The translations under genes were made by a program, and so were the position numbers. From Rodentibacter abscessus (lineage in GTDB: Bacteria > Pseudomonadota > Gammaproteobacteria > Enterobacterales > Pasteurellaceae): 64,000 nt of DNA. This document shows positions 62,125 through 64,000 of the stretch, piece after piece (the first letter of the stretch is position 1; each line of letters starts with the position of its first letter). The DNA lies in the NCBI RefSeq assembly GCF_047160095.1, contig NZ_AP038785.1:2108001-2172000 (forward strand), given 5' to 3'. The notes below the pieces were generated by a model. The model was not told the DNA's origin. It searched no databases and was given only the letters and a program-made list of their open reading frames with translations.

Positions 62125-64000
62125 ATGAAAAAGACAACATTCTTCAAAAAAACCGCATTATCTCTTCTAATTTCTTCTGCAATTTTTACCACAAATCCTG
62201 TGGAGGCAGTTTATTCCAACGCTATTTTAGATTTTTCCAGTTTGGAAAATTTTGATAGGCCTATTGATGTAACTCAGCAATTTAGAGACAAAGGGGTGTT
62301 TAGCTTAGGATCCGGTACGGTGACATTTCGTGTAAAACCTAATGGCGGTTTTAATAATTTATTAGGGGTCAGTGATCCGGCGTCTAATGTGCGTTATGCC
62401 TCTTTTTACGTAAATACCAGAGGTAATAAAGTGCAATATGGGGTGGAATTACGAACAGATACTAATACTCGTTTAATTCCAAATAGTGAATTAGTTACGC
62501 CGGAATTGCCGATTACCAATGAATTTAGAACGGTTACCTATGCTTTTGATAAAGCCAATCAAACCATTAAAATTTATGTTGATGGGCAGTTACAAAAAAG
62601 CACTAATCAATCCAAATTTTTTGAAGATATTTCAGGTTTAACGACTGCAACATTAGGTTCATTGACACGTGCAAGCTACCCCGCCAATAATTTCTCAGGC
62701 TCAATTTATCACGCGGGTGCCATCGATGATGTGTTGTCTGATGAAGCAATAGCACGCTTACATTCGGATATTGTTGAGCGACAAAGAGTTGATATCCAAA
62801 AAAATGCAGAAAAACTTGCTTTTTTACATGAAAAACGAACCAATATGGGAGCGTTTATGAGTGAAAAAGAGGAATTATTTAAACCGGGACAAGGCGGAGC
62901 AAGAAGTTATCGCATTCCCGGTTTATTTACCACTAAAGATGGTGTTGTAATTGCAGCCATTGATAAGCGGAATCAACACGCCTCTGACTGGGGGAATATT
63001 GATTTAGCTGTCCGTCGTAGTTTGGACGGCGGGTTAACTTGGCAAGAAGATCAAGTCGTTGTCGATTTAGCCACGCAGCCCTATCAAAATTTGGGACCGG
63101 CAGAATCCGCATTGGTGATTGACGGAGTAATGACGCAGGACAAAAAGAGCGGTCGAATTTTTATGATGTTTGATATGTTCCCTGAATCTCAAGCATTATT
63201 TGGTATGTTTAATGATTCCAAAACAAGCTATGAAGCGGAGGGAAATGGACATATTAAGGTTAATGATAAATGGTATCGATTGATAACAGATGGTAATGGT
63301 CAAAGATACACCGTTCGTGAAGGCGGAATTGTTTACAACTCTGCCGGTGAAGCACAGGATTATCGCATTGTCGTAGAAGGTGATCCAAACCGTTCATTTA
63401 AAGATCTCGGGGATATTATAAGAATTAGCGACAATGAGCGTATAGGTAATATTTTCTTGCGTTCAAAACGAGCCGGTCATGATAGTGGGTCGTTCAATGC
63501 TCATTACACGAGTTATTTATGGATGACTTATAGTGATGATAACGGTAAAACTTGGGCAAGCCCTGTAGATATAACAACGCAAGTTAAAGCGGATTGGATG
63601 CGTTTTCTTGGAACAGGACCGGGGACAGGGATTCAGTTAAAAAATGGCAACCTTATGATCCCTGTTTATTATACCAATCGTGATAATAAACAATCTGCCG
63701 CTGTTATTGTGAGTTCGGACGGCGGTAAAACGTGGAAACGGGGGGAATCGCCTAATGATGCTTACCACGATGAGATAGGCGGTTCTCGTTATATCAATAA
63801 TCAACAATATGAACTTACTGAATCCCAAGTCGTTGAAATGAACAATGGCGATATCAAAATGTTCTCTCGCAACCGCACCGGAGCGGTAGTGATTTCTACC
63901 AGCCACGATGGTGGAATGACGTGGGATAAAAGTGCTTATTTAAGAGAAGCCGCATTACTTGATCCTTATTCTCAAATGTCCGTTATTCACTACTCTAAAC
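62125..64000 (+). CDS. Secreted sialidase (GH33), 3' end outside window
   Basis: The open frame from 62125 to the right edge encodes a signal peptide (about 1-29, ending NPVEA), a lectin-like (laminin G/CBM40) domain of about 200 residues (DFSSLENFDRP ... GSIYHAGAIDDVLS), and a beta-propeller sialidase domain. The catalytic landmark SYRIPGLF (FRIP-type) lies near residue 270. Four Asp-boxes are visible: SLDGGLTW, SDDNGKTW, SSDGGKTW and SHDGGMTW. Such enzymes release sialic acid from host glycans as food or for LPS decoration. Whether an autotransporter barrel follows, as in some Pasteurella sialidases, cannot be seen. GGAG precedes the ATG. Confidence 0.93.
   Translation, partial: MKKTTFFKKTALSLLISSAIFTTNPVEAVYSNAILDFSSLENFDRPIDVTQQFRDKGVFSLGSGTVTFRVKPNGGFNNLLGVSDPASNVRYASFYVNTRGNKVQYGVELRTDTNTRLIPNSELVTPELPITNEFRTVTYAFDKANQTIKIYVDGQLQKSTNQSKFFEDISGLTTATLGSLTRASYPANNFSGSIYHAGAIDDVLSDEAIARLHSDIVERQRVDIQKNAEKLAFLHEKRTNMGAFMSEKEELFKPGQGGARSYRIPGLFTTKDGVVIAAIDKRNQHASDWGNIDLAVRRSLDGGLTWQEDQVVVDLATQPYQNLGPAESALVIDGVMTQDKKSGRIFMMFDMFPESQALFGMFNDSKTSYEAEGNGHIKVNDKWYRLITDGNGQRYTVREGGIVYNSAGEAQDYRIVVEGDPNRSFKDLGDIIRISDNERIGNIFLRSKRAGHDSGSFNAHYTSYLWMTYSDDNGKTWASPVDITTQVKADWMRFLGTGPGTGIQLKNGNLMIPVYYTNRDNKQSAAVIVSSDGGKTWKRGESPNDAYHDEIGGSRYINNQQYELTESQVVEMNNGDIKMFSRNRTGAVVISTSHDGGMTWDKSAYLREAALLDPYSQMSVIHYSK

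Overview
The window is chromosomal DNA of a Pasteurellaceae bacterium (Haemophilus/Pasteurella/Avibacterium type). By eye I find roughly 40 copies of the Hin-type DNA uptake core AAGTGCGGT or its complement. Several neighbourhoods match the family: pnp-nlpI-deaD, focA-pflB-pflA next to a Haemophilus protein E homologue, polA-zapA-6S RNA-ygfA-clpB, and lgtF/waaA-coaD-lipoprotein-rep. I do not name a species.

Layout. 1-8000: deaD (cut by the left edge), nlpI, pnp, a YhcH/NanQ-like protein, a YeeE/YedE permease with a TusA-like partner, fklB and psd. 8488-14936: tatABC, hemB, gdhA and the ribosomal operon rpsP-rimM-trmD-rplS. 15118-20088: focA-pflB-pflA, protein E and comE1. 20250-22816: a three-gene siderophore/cobalamin-type ABC importer. 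22993-27522: a 1509-residue mosaic exoprotein with a BapA-like N-terminus, a 45-bp-unit proline repeat, Ig-like repeats, a serralysin-type zinc protease and RTX repeats. 27890-40369: a DUF72 gene and then a defence-like island. 40512-62000: metH, a UPF0597 protein, polA, zapA, 6S RNA, ygfA, clpB, an LPS glycosyltransferase, waaA, coaD, a small lipoprotein, rep, a long M24 aminopeptidase and a POT peptide transporter. 62125 to the right edge: a secreted sialidase cut by the edge.

The most striking system is the type I restriction-modification locus. hsdR, hsdM, rhuM and hsdS read leftwards. Beyond hsdS lie a tyrosine recombinase and a second, 5'-truncated hsdS in opposite orientation. The two hsdS copies share an inverted repeat of 868 bp (28804-29671 and 31581-32448) that covers target-recognition domain 1 and the central helices. 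Past the inner ends the second recognition domains differ completely. Flipping the 1909-bp segment between the repeats, which carries the recombinase, would join the other recognition domain to the expressed gene. This looks like a built-in specificity switch. Next to hsdR lie a Fic gene broken by two A-tract frameshifts, an NYN-domain gene and an HTH gene with an in-frame amber codon.

A second theme is a family of seven short (118-218 bp) palindromic intergenic elements. They carry terminal inverted repeats of the CGGTATTATGTAGCA type, and several have clear AT-rich 8-bp target duplications, so they behave as MITEs. In three cases the stop codon of the adjacent gene lies inside the 8 bases next to the element. 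Host-glycan use is suggested by the sialidase, which has a CRP-like site upstream, and by the YhcH/NanQ homologue near the other end.
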